NCBI GenBank assembly: GCA_050480245.1
Contig: JBCNEQ010000020.1
DNA from: Anoxybacillus sp050480245
Lineage (GTDB): Bacteria > Bacillota > Bacilli > Bacillales > Anoxybacillaceae
Strand: one strand, 5' to 3'
Length of the DNA stretch: 47,835 nucleotides
The translations under genes and the position numbers were made by a program. Under the pieces are notes generated by a model. That model saw nothing but the letters and a program-made list of their open reading frames with translations. It searched no databases and had not been told where the DNA came from. Of this stretch, positions 26,887 through 34,407 are shown piece by piece (within the stretch, counting starts at the first letter, position 1; every line of letters begins with the position of its first letter).

Positions 26887-27052
26887 TCGCAAGCAGGCAG
26901 GTCTCCTGGCTTAGGTTCATCATTTCGCTGCGCCTTCCCAAAAAATCAGTGGCACGTTGCAGCGAAACTCCCCATCACAGTGGCGGGTACCGCGACGGCT
27001 TTGCACCGTTCTTCCCTTTTAAGCATACGAACGTATGCACCGTACTTGCTCA
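26887..27052 (-). promoter_or_regulatory. Cobalamin (B12) riboswitch
   Basis: Read on the minus strand, the aptamer holds the B12 box AAGCCAGGAGACCTGCC (26893-26912 region), the core GCCACTGTGATGGGGAG and GTGCCACTG, and the GGGAAG elements, with P1 formed by GCAAG near 27047 and CTTGC near 26890. With the downstream terminator this predicts that adenosylcobalamin or cobalamin shuts off the whole 15.5-kb cbi operon. A possible -10 (TATGAT, minus strand, 27091-27096) lies upstream, but I see no clear -35. Confidence 0.96.
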
Positions 27053-27129
27053 TCGTATATTGTTTTTCAAAGAGCATGAATGTTAAGAATATCATACACT
27101 ATTTTTTCCTCCTCGCCTAGCCTGTTTAC

Positions 27130-27158
27130 AAAAAAAACACCTTCCTATTTGGAAGGCG
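27130..27158 (-). terminator. Terminator of the lacI-type regulator gene
   Basis: Minus-strand hairpin CCTTCC / GGAAGG with a five-base loop followed by eight T. The regulator stop codon (27145-27147) is inside the hairpin. Confidence 0.85.
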
Positions 27159-28179
27159 CTTTGTAATAATCGCACGAAAATCGTTTCACGATCGTATGTG
27201 GAATAACGATTCGCTTAATCGGCTCATTTGGGTTTTCGATTTGTTGTATTAAATTTCTTGCCGCTTCAAAGCCAAGTTGGAAAATGTTAATGTCTACCGA
27301 CGTTAACGGAGGACGGGAAATTTCCGATAAAAGTACGTTGTTAAAGCTGACGATCGATACATCTCGCGGCACGCTTAACCCCATTTCAGCAAGCGTATTT
27401 AATACCCCAAGAGCCATTAAATCGTCCGCCACAACGAGCGCGGTTGGCGGTTCAGCAAGTGAAAGCAACTCTTTCATCGCCTCTTGTCCGCCTTCTTTTA
27501 AAAATTCTTCATGCACAATGTAATCTTTTCGATATACAAGACCTGCAGATTTTAACGCTTTTTCATAACCGCGCAAACGATCCATTGTTACAACGAGATT
27601 GACGTTTCCACCAACAAACGCGATGCGCTCATGACCGAGTTCAATTAAATATTCTGTCGCCTCACGCGCCGCCCGAACGTTATCGTTATCAACATGCGTA
27701 ATTTCTTCCGCTTTTTTATGCGGTTTCCCAATGACAACAAACGGTACATCTTCTTTCTGTAAATACGCCATAATTTTATCGTTCGCACGCGAATACAGCA
27801 AAATGACACCATCGACGCGCTTTCCTTGCACCATATGCACAACGCCATCGTAAATTTCCGCTTCCGTTTCCCCCGTTGACAACTGCAAAGCATATTGCCG
27901 GTCATGCACCGCTTTGCTGATGCCGCGAATGACTTCCGGAAAAAACGGGTTTTGAAACGCTTTATCTGCTGAACTTGGCATGACGAGCCCGATCACTTGC
28001 GTCGATTTATTCGCTAAGCTGCGCGCGATAAAATTCGGATGATAGCCAAGCTCTTTCATTGCCTCACGCACTTTTTTCTTCGTTTTTTCGCTAATGCGCG
28101 GGCTATCTGCGATGACGCGGGAAACGGTCGATGGCGCCACATTCGCTCGCTTCGCTACGTCTTTAATCGTTACTGTCAT
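27145..28179 (-). CDS. LacI family transcriptional regulator, probably of maltodextrin genes
   Basis: A 344-residue LacI/GalR repressor. The N-terminal helix-turn-helix (TIKDVAKRANVAPSTVSRV) and hinge helix (ARSLANKST) precede a sugar-binding periplasmic-protein-like domain (VIGLVMPSSADKAFQNPFFP, GHERIAFVGG, TSVDINIFQLGFEAA). ATG 28179 follows GGGGTGGGGG; a frame to 28287 would run through the GH31 remnant. Its place beside amylase and mal transporter genes points to a MalR-like role with maltose or maltodextrin as inducer (inference). Candidate operators are listed at 34182 and 34366. Confidence 0.88.
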   Translation of the reverse strand: MTVTIKDVAKRANVAPSTVSRVIADSPRISEKTKKKVREAMKELGYHPNFIARSLANKSTQVIGLVMPSSADKAFQNPFFPEVIRGISKAVHDRQYALQLSTGETEAEIYDGVVHMVQGKRVDGVILLYSRANDKIMAYLQKEDVPFVVIGKPHKKAEEITHVDNDNVRAAREATEYLIELGHERIAFVGGNVNLVVTMDRLRGYEKALKSAGLVYRKDYIVHEEFLKEGGQEAMKELLSLAEPPTALVVADDLMALGVLNTLAEMGLSVPRDVSIVSFNNVLLSEISRPPLTSVDINIFQLGFEAARNLIQQIENPNEPIKRIVIPHTIVKRFSCDYYKAPSK

Positions 28180-28195
28180 AAAAATCCCCCACCCC

Positions 28196-28958
28196 TTACA
28201 AAACAAACGTGTTTGTCGCTTCATCGATGACTCGTTGTTCCCCATTAACAACAATTGTGAACGGTACATCACCAACAAATGCGACACGCATACGCCAAGA
28301 ACGTATAAAACGATTCATGGCGTAAATCAAACGTCGTTTTGTACGTATGATCGAAAAAAATGCCGTGCGCATGCCCGTTTTTTAACATCATCATATATGG
28401 ATGCGACTGATATAATGGGTCTGTTTCTAAATTGTGCGGCGCGTACACATCCGTATTCCACATCGTCCATACTGCACCGCGCTTATTTAACACACCTGTT
28501 TTTTCTCCTAATCCATATACGACATCTGTTGGGGTGAGCGCGTGTGCACAGCGTATACGCCCTTTTGCTTGAAAACATACAGGTTGTTCATCGCGCACAA
28601 GCAACGTTCCTTCATTGTCGTATATCGCTAACCGAAACGGGCTTCGCTCGATGACGACCGTCAGCTGTTTCGTCTGCAGCTCCCAGCCATGTTCTCCTTC
28701 ACGAACGTGCACGTCCACTTTTTCTGGCGTTGCGATCACCGCTGGGCTGACGGAATCGTACTTCCCAGCGAACGGATCGATCGTCACCCGAACGATATCG
28801 TCACGATAAAAACGTATTTTACCTAATGCTTGATCACAAGTAAATGCAAATATTTGTTTTTTTTCTTCAATTTTTTGCACATCCCCAATCGGTTGCCACA
28901 CTTCTTTCTCGTCGGTCCGATCAATCGGCCGAATCGCAAAACTCGTATCTTCTAGCAT
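28196..28958 (-). pseudogene. GH31 alpha-glucosidase gene with large internal deletion
   Basis: The first ~222 codons encode the N-terminal beta-sandwich of a family 31 alpha-glucosidase (VVYGLGEKTGVLNKRG, WNTDVYAPHN, LYQSHPYMMM, GIFFDHTYKTTFDLRHES). Right after SFYTFLA, where the rest of the barrel should follow, the frame ends within seven residues. In another frame the DNA encodes about 30 residues (VAFVGDVPFTIVVNGE...) running to TAA 28196-28198, which look like the original C-terminus. So the catalytic barrel, some 500 residues, is missing and the ends are joined out of frame. The intact ribosome binding site (GGGGG) and 21-nt spacing to the amylase gene show it was an operon member. Confidence 0.8.
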
Positions 28959-28978
28959 ACACGCTTACCCCCACATTC

Positions 28979-30496
28979 TCATCGTGCTTTTCGTTTTCGC
29001 GCTAAGTATAAAAACAGTCCAAATGCTGTATATACCGCAAGAAGTGCCGCGATAAACGGAATGTTTAACCCTGTTTTTGGCGCAAGTACGTAAATTTCCG
29101 CTGTTTCACGATCTAAAATGATGTCATACTTCCCGTCCTTGCTTCGCACTAAATCTCCTGCAAGCAACCCGCGCAATTCTTTTCCTTGTTCTAATTCGTC
29201 ATCGAGCGTTACTTTTTGCGTTTTTGACGTATTGTTAATCGCAATGACCGCTGTTTCGTTTTCATACGTTCGTTTAAACAACGCCATGCCGTCTTTTTCA
29301 TAAAGCAACTCAAAATCGCCGCGGCGGAGTGACGGAAGCTTCTCGCGTAATTCACCGAGCTTTGTGACATAGTCAATGAGCTCTTTATCTGTACGGAAAT
29401 TCATTAAACGACGGTTGTCTGGATCTTCCCCGCCATCAAGCGCAATTTCTGTTCCATAGTACATAATCGGAATGCCTGGTGCCGAAAACAAATACGTCAA
29501 TCCAAGCTTTAAACGCGTCACCGGATTGATGCGATTTTGCAATGCTAACCGTGTAAAACGAACGGTATCATGATTATCTAAAAACGTGCCAAGTAAATAC
29601 GGACGGTCATAAAACGCCTCGTTTCGCTTCCATACGTTGTAAAGCGGTTCAAGCGATTGATCGACGTTTGAAAAAATCGTTGACGCTTCTTTATAAAACG
29701 GAAAATCGATGAGCGCATCAATTCCGTGCTTCCCATATTCCGCTACATAACGCGGATCGTCATGCCACACTTCACCGAGAAGGAAAAAGTCTTTTTTCAC
29801 TGATTTCACTTCTTTAGAAAACTCGTCCCAAAACCACTTTGGCACATGTTTGACCGTATCTAAACGATAGCCGTCAATGTCCGTTTCTTGAATCCACCAT
29901 TTAGCCGCATCAAATAAATACGCTTTCACTTCCGGATTTTCTTGTGCTAAATCTGGGAGACCAAACAGCCAGCCATTTTCAACTTCTTGTTGATTTGCCC
30001 AATTGAAAATGTCTTTTTTCTCATGAAACCAATCTTTTTTCGCAGGGTCGTTCAGCCACGGATGATTGTATCCTGTATGATTGACGACAAAATCTAAAAT
30101 GACTTTCATATCGCGCTTATGTGCTTCTTTTACAAGCCGTTTGAAATCATCGAGCGTACCAAAATGTTCTTCCACTTTATAAAAATCTTCAATCCAATAA
30201 CCGTGATACCCGCCTTTTTCGTTCGCAAAAATAGGCGTGAGCCAAATGGCTGTAAAGCCCATTCCTTTTATGTAGTCAAGCTTGTCAATAATTCCTTGCA
30301 AATCACCGCCATGATATGCTTTTGGATCATGCACGTTCACTTCATAGTCATTTTTTGGATTGCCGTTATTAAAACGGTCGACCATAATAAAATATATGCG
30401 TTCATCTTGCCACGTTCGCTCCGTTTTCGCACTTACCGGCGCCGTCACGGACAACAACAAAACAAAAATAAGTAGCGCGCGAAATACACGTTTCAT
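28979..30496 (-). CDS. Membrane-anchored extracellular alpha-amylase (GH13_45-like)
   Basis: A 505-residue secreted alpha-amylase. A signal peptide is cleaved near VSA-KTE (23/24), and a C-terminal hydrophobic helix (about 478-499) with a basic tail should anchor it in the membrane. Conserved regions give the catalytic residues: GYRLDTVKH (Asp213), GEVWH (Glu242), FLDNHD (Asp310); also DFVVNH. The LPDL signature (180-183) and the paired Trp200-Trp201 mark the Bacillus aquimaris BaqA / Anoxybacillus amylase group, GH13_45. It would cut starch outside the cell for uptake by MalEFG. Only a malG terminator-like hairpin separates it from malG. Confidence 0.94.
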   Translation of the reverse strand: MKRVFRALLIFVLLLSVTAPVSAKTERTWQDERIYFIMVDRFNNGNPKNDYEVNVHDPKAYHGGDLQGIIDKLDYIKGMGFTAIWLTPIFANEKGGYHGYWIEDFYKVEEHFGTLDDFKRLVKEAHKRDMKVILDFVVNHTGYNHPWLNDPAKKDWFHEKKDIFNWANQQEVENGWLFGLPDLAQENPEVKAYLFDAAKWWIQETDIDGYRLDTVKHVPKWFWDEFSKEVKSVKKDFFLLGEVWHDDPRYVAEYGKHGIDALIDFPFYKEASTIFSNVDQSLEPLYNVWKRNEAFYDRPYLLGTFLDNHDTVRFTRLALQNRINPVTRLKLGLTYLFSAPGIPIMYYGTEIALDGGEDPDNRRLMNFRTDKELIDYVTKLGELREKLPSLRRGDFELLYEKDGMALFKRTYENETAVIAINNTSKTQKVTLDDELEQGKELRGLLAGDLVRSKDGKYDIILDRETAEIYVLAPKTGLNIPFIAALLAVYTAFGLFLYLARKRKAR

Positions 30497-30560
30497 TTCA
30501 TTTCACTCCCCATTCATTCCAAAGCTTCTTATGTTAACATATCTCTAAATAAAATAGTAA

Positions 30561-30593
30561 GAAAGGAAAGAACCAAAACGATTCTTTCCTTTC
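30561..30593 (-). terminator. Hairpin terminator or processing site after malG
   Basis: A 12-bp stem, GAAAGGAAAGAA (30561-30572) with TTCTTTCCTTTC (30582-30593), followed on the minus strand by TTACTATTTTATTT. It may end or reduce transcription between malG and the amylase gene. Confidence 0.7.
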
Positions 30594-30598
30594 GTTTC

Positions 30599-31441
30599 TC
30601 ACCCTTTTGTTCCACCCGCCGTTAAGCCAGAGACGAAATACTTTTGGAATGAAAGGAAGAGAATAGCGATCGGCACCGCAATTAAAACGGAACCTGCCGC
30701 AAACGTTGTAAATTCGCTGCCGAACTGTTTTGCCACTAAATCGTATAATCCAACCGCAAGCGTATATTTTTCTTTGCTGCGAAGCAACACGCTCGCTAAA
30801 ATGAAATCGCCAAACGGAGCGATAAACGTAAAGAGCGCCACAACCGCAATAATTGGTTTCGCAAGCGGCAAAACGATTTGGAAGAAAATGCGCAAATGCC
30901 CCGCTCCGTCAATTCTCGCCGATTCGTCAAGCTCTTTCGGAATCGTATCTAAATATCCTTTCATCAGCCACGTATTCATCGGAATGGCTCCACCGACGTA
31001 TACGAGAATTAACCCTAAATGCGTATCAACTAATCCTGTTAAAAGCGCTAAAATGAAGATAGCAATGAGCGCCGCAAAGTTTGGGATCATCTGCAAAATT
31101 AAAAACGTCATCAATCCGTTTCGACGCCCGACGAAGCGGTAACGGGAAAACGAATACGCCGTTAAACTTACTAAAATAACGGAAAAAATCATCGTCAACG
31201 TCGCAATTTTTAACGAGTTCCAATACCAAGTCAAATAATCGCTTTGCGATGTATCGAACAATTCTTTATAGTGCGCTAGCGTGGCGTTGTCTGGAATCAT
31301 TTTTGACCCAGATAAGCTTTGTCCCGGATTAAATGACGAGCCAACGACCCAAAGAAGCGGATAGACGATAATGATCGTCATCACCAAAACGACTGCATAC
31401 GACAACGTCAACCGAATGAGTTTTTGTCCTTTCATATCCAT
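30599..31441 (-). CDS. malG: Maltodextrin ABC transporter permease (MalG type)
   Basis: A 280-residue membrane permease with six helices. The EAA loop that contacts the ATPase is DESARIDGAGHLRIFFQIVLP (near 190), given here in part as ARIDGAGHLRIFF. PGQSLSGSKMIPDNATLAHYKELF near the N-terminus and the C-terminal FVSGLTAGGTKG tail match MalG/MalD. It follows malF by one base. No ATPase gene is present in the locus, so the shared MsmX-type ATPase is expected to serve it. Confidence 0.92.
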   Translation of the reverse strand: MDMKGQKLIRLTLSYAVVLVMTIIIVYPLLWVVGSSFNPGQSLSGSKMIPDNATLAHYKELFDTSQSDYLTWYWNSLKIATLTMIFSVILVSLTAYSFSRYRFVGRRNGLMTFLILQMIPNFAALIAIFILALLTGLVDTHLGLILVYVGGAIPMNTWLMKGYLDTIPKELDESARIDGAGHLRIFFQIVLPLAKPIIAVVALFTFIAPFGDFILASVLLRSKEKYTLAVGLYDLVAKQFGSEFTTFAAGSVLIAVPIAILFLSFQKYFVSGLTAGGTKG

Positions 31442-31442
31442 C

Positions 31443-32726
31443 TTACATCATATCCTCTTCCTTAAATGATTTTGTTCTTCTAAATTGCCATAGCGCTACT
31501 GATACGACAGCGAGGGAAAGAAGTAACGTAATGGCAGCTGCTTTCGAATATTGGGCGGATGTCATCGTTAAACGATAAATCCACGAAATTAAAATGTCAG
31601 TCGCACCAGCATTTTGCCCAGATATCGCAGGGCCACCACCATTAAATAAGTAAATGATGGTAAAGTTATTGAAGTTAAACGTATATTGCGTAATTAAAAT
31701 TGGCGCTGTCGCATACAACACGAGCGGAAGGGTAATTTTCGTAAACTTTTGCCAACTTGATGCGCCATCAACTGTCGCCGCTTCATACAATTCGTTCGGA
31801 ATAGCTTGCAATACTCCTGTCGTCATCGCAAAGACGAACGGGAAGCCGAGCCACGTTTGAATGAGAATTAACGCCACTTTCGTCCAAAACGGATCGGTCA
31901 TCCATTCAATCGGTTCGATGCCTAACGACGCCAAAATCGTTTTATTAATCACTCCGAACGATTCGTTAAACATACCTGAGAAAACGAGAATCGTTACAAA
32001 CGATGGAACTGCCCAAGGTAAAATGAAAATCGTCCGAATGATCGCTTTTCCTTTTAAATCTTTTTGGTTCACAATAATCGCTAAGAAAATACCGAGCGCA
32101 ATTTGTAACGTCGTTGCACCGAACGTCCAAACGATCGTCCATGCGAGGACGTTAATGAACGTTTTCCGCCAAAGATCGAGCTTCACTAAGTCAATGAAGT
32201 TTTGAAACCCAACCCAGTCAACAAGTTTCGCTGGCGGTGAATGATATAAGTCATAGTTTGTAAACGCCAATAAGACGACGAAAATAATCGGGAAAATAAC
32301 GACAAACACAAGCAAAATAAATCCTGGTGAAATCATTAAATATGGAAAGCCGTTGTCAACGAGCGCACGATATTGCTCGCGCAGCGAGCTAATTTTCAAA
32401 CCTAAATCACGCTTTTGCCCGTTTTTATAGGCATCGCGTAAATTGAATGCGTAAAATCCTAACCCAAAAACAGATACGATAACAGCTAAAATTCCTTCAA
32501 CAAGCAAGAAAATAGAATGGTCTCGTCCAACAACTTCACCGAGCGTAAATAACCCCCACCATCCCATATTTAACAAATCTTTAAACACGATAAGAAAAGA
32601 CGCAGCTAAAATAAAAAATGAAATACCTTTCACATATTGACGATTATACAATTGACCAAATCCCGGAATAATGGATAAACCGAGGGCAATTTTCCGATGG
32701 TTCGATTGATACATTTGTGCTTCCAT
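31443..32726 (-). CDS. malF: Maltodextrin ABC transporter permease (MalF type)
   Basis: A 427-residue permease of the MalF/MalC type. Extra hydrophobic segments lie near the N-terminus (about 30-110) before the usual six-helix core; the EAA loop is EAATVDGASSWQKFTKITLP (near 335), shown in part as TVDGASSWQKF. The start is ATG 32726 with AAAGGAG upstream; a longer frame to 32771 runs through that site. It pairs with MalG and MalE. Confidence 0.92.
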   Translation of the reverse strand: MEAQMYQSNHRKIALGLSIIPGFGQLYNRQYVKGISFFILAASFLIVFKDLLNMGWWGLFTLGEVVGRDHSIFLLVEGILAVIVSVFGLGFYAFNLRDAYKNGQKRDLGLKISSLREQYRALVDNGFPYLMISPGFILLVFVVIFPIIFVVLLAFTNYDLYHSPPAKLVDWVGFQNFIDLVKLDLWRKTFINVLAWTIVWTFGATTLQIALGIFLAIIVNQKDLKGKAIIRTIFILPWAVPSFVTILVFSGMFNESFGVINKTILASLGIEPIEWMTDPFWTKVALILIQTWLGFPFVFAMTTGVLQAIPNELYEAATVDGASSWQKFTKITLPLVLYATAPILITQYTFNFNNFTIIYLFNGGGPAISGQNAGATDILISWIYRLTMTSAQYSKAAAITLLLSLAVVSVALWQFRRTKSFKEEDMM

Positions 32727-32802
32727 TGACTTTGTCTCCTTTCTGACCAATTGCGAGGAGCCCACCTGCATTGTGAATAAATAAACAAACGATAGAAAGT
32801 TG

Positions 32803-32835
32803 AAGCAGTACCTCTACAAGAGAGATACCGCTCGT
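32803..32835 (-). other. Intercistronic hairpin between malE and malF
   Basis: Imperfect stem-loop, minus strand GCGGTATCTCT / AGAGGTACTGC, directly after the malE stop and without a T tract. Such hairpins often stabilise the binding-protein mRNA so that MalE is made in excess of the permeases; this role is inference. Confidence 0.5.
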
Positions 32836-32838
32836 TTC

Positions 32839-34131
32839 TTAATTGCTTGGATGGTTTGTTTCAATGTTCGTCTTAATTGTTTTTACAGCTTCATCAAGCG
32901 CTTGTTTCGGCTCTGCTTTTTGGGTCGCTACAAGCTGAAGCGCTGTCGCCATTGGACCCCATACCTCTGCCATTTCTGGAATGTTTGGCATTGGAACAGC
33001 GTATTGAGATTGAATTGCGACTGCTTTCGCTCCTTCGTCTTCTGCGATTACCGGATCGTCAATGAGCGATTTTACTGGCGGAATTTCATGCGTTAACTCA
33101 AAGCGTTTTTTCGCATTTTCTTCGTTTGTAATAAACTCAATTAATTTTGTTGCCCATTCAGGATGTTTCGAGAACGCTGATACGTGCCATCCTTTTACAC
33201 CCATAAATGTTTTCATAGGCTCGCCGTTTGGCAGTTTTGGCATTGGCGCCACTCCGATATCGATGCCTGCATCACGCATACTTTGGAACGCCCATGGACC
33301 GTTCATGACAGATGCCGCTTTTCCTTCGTTGAATAAACCGTCCATCGCTGAACCGCCGCTTTCACCGATAATACCTTTCGGGAACAATTCTTTATACCAT
33401 TGTTGAATGTATTCTGTCCCTTTTACTGCACCTTCGTTATTTAGACCGATGTCATTGCGATCTAACGCACCGTTGTTATTTTTAAATACGTAGCCGCCCA
33501 TACCAGCAATGACGCCGTGTGCAAAATAGAAGTTATCCCAAAGCGCTAAGAAACCGTATTTGCCTCCTTTTGTAAACTCTTTTGAGAACTGATATAGCTC
33601 ATCCATCGTCTCTGGCGCTTTGTCCATCAACTTTTTATTGTAGATGAACACAGGTGTTTCGACCGCTTTTGGAAGTCCGTACAATTTTCCATCATACATT
33701 TGCGCAGTGATAGAAGATTCTGTAAACTTATCTAATACAGCTTGGTCGACTTGAATTTCACGAATTAATCCTTCAGTAACGAGCTGACCGATTTGGTCGT
33801 GTGGAACAGTAATAACGTCAGGACCTGTTCCTGCTGGACCGTCCAAACGAAGCTGATCGCGCATTTTTGTCGCCATTTCAACTTCTTTGTACTCTACTTT
33901 AATACCATACTTTTCTTCGAATGCTTTAATTGCTGGCTCTAACGCCACACCGCGTTTCAGGTCTTCCCAAACGACAAGCTTTTCCGGTTTCGGCGGCATG
34001 CCATCTTCTGACACTTCAGTTTTTCCTTCATTTTCATTTTCTTTCGGTTTTGCCTCATCTTGTGGACCACAACCTGCCATCACACCTGCAAGTAACGCAA
34101 GCGATGAAAAAATGGACACTGTCTTTTTCAT
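32839..34131 (-). CDS. malE: Maltose/maltodextrin-binding lipoprotein
   Basis: A 430-residue solute-binding lipoprotein. The signal peptide ends in the lipobox GVMAGC (Cys21), then a Glu/Lys-rich linker (about 22-45). The mature part matches MalE/MdxE (LVVWEDLKRGVALEPAIKAFEEKYG begins it; later PDVITVPHDQIGQLVTEGLI and MNGPWAFQSM). ATG 34131 has AGGAGGGGT upstream. It is the first gene of the malE-F-G-amylase operon with its own promoter and operator. Confidence 0.94.
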   Translation of the reverse strand: MKKTVSIFSSLALLAGVMAGCGPQDEAKPKENENEGKTEVSEDGMPPKPEKLVVWEDLKRGVALEPAIKAFEEKYGIKVEYKEVEMATKMRDQLRLDGPAGTGPDVITVPHDQIGQLVTEGLIREIQVDQAVLDKFTESSITAQMYDGKLYGLPKAVETPVFIYNKKLMDKAPETMDELYQFSKEFTKGGKYGFLALWDNFYFAHGVIAGMGGYVFKNNNGALDRNDIGLNNEGAVKGTEYIQQWYKELFPKGIIGESGGSAMDGLFNEGKAASVMNGPWAFQSMRDAGIDIGVAPMPKLPNGEPMKTFMGVKGWHVSAFSKHPEWATKLIEFITNEENAKKRFELTHEIPPVKSLIDDPVIAEDEGAKAVAIQSQYAVPMPNIPEMAEVWGPMATALQLVATQKAEPKQALDEAVKTIKTNIETNHPSN

Positions 34132-34181
34132 TTCGACCCCTCCTATGTTTTAAGCAGTACGTACAAACGCTTTCATTTTTT

Positions 34182-34197
34182 TGCGAAAGCGATTGCA
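34182..34197. promoter_or_regulatory. Candidate LacI-family operator downstream of the malE promoter
   Basis: TGCGAAAGCGATTGCA, an imperfect palindrome sharing the CGATTGC half-site with the palindrome at 34366. It begins about 15 nt after the malE -10 element, where a repressor would block transcription. It also fits the looser CcpA cre pattern, so catabolite control is an alternative. Confidence 0.6.
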
Positions 34198-34211
34198 CAA
34201 TCTTCATCTTC

Positions 34212-34239
34212 ATTATACAATCATTTTCCGTTTTGACAA
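34212..34239 (-). promoter_or_regulatory. Promoter of the malE operon
   Basis: On the minus strand: TTGTCA (34234-34239), a 16-nt spacer, TATAAT (34212-34217). Strong sigma-A match about 80 nt upstream of malE. Confidence 0.75.
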
Positions 34240-34298
34240 CTATTTTTTTCATCTTTTTTTGAATGAATGTTGACTTTTTACTTCCGTTGATTTTACGC

Positions 34299-34329
34299 TT
34301 GACATAAAGGTTGTATACGCTTCTGTAAA
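34299..34329 (+). promoter_or_regulatory. Candidate promoter of the neopullulanase gene
   Basis: A perfect -35 TTGACA (34299-34304) with a weak -10 (TGTAAA, 34324-34329) at 19-nt spacing, divergent from the malE promoter and upstream of the palindrome at 34366. Confidence 0.45.
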
Positions 34330-34365
34330 AGAGAAAAACGGGAACACCTAAACATGTGACAAAAA

Positions 34366-34381
34366 GCGCAATCGATTGCGC
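34366..34381. promoter_or_regulatory. Perfect 16-bp palindromic operator before the neopullulanase gene
   Basis: GCGCAATCGATTGCGC is a perfect palindrome with the central CG of LacI-family sites. It lies 26 nt before the start codon, overlapping the leader, and resembles known MalR operators (CGCAAACGTTTGCG). The linked LacI-type regulator is the obvious candidate protein. Confidence 0.7.
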
Positions 34382-34407
34382 GTAAAATTGAGAGGAGTGG
34401 TTGAAAC

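Noticed and set aside
28094..28537. A 147-codon plus-strand frame opposite the GH31 remnant and the lacI-type start.
   Set aside because: Antisense to recognisable coding sequence, with no ribosome binding site or family pattern.
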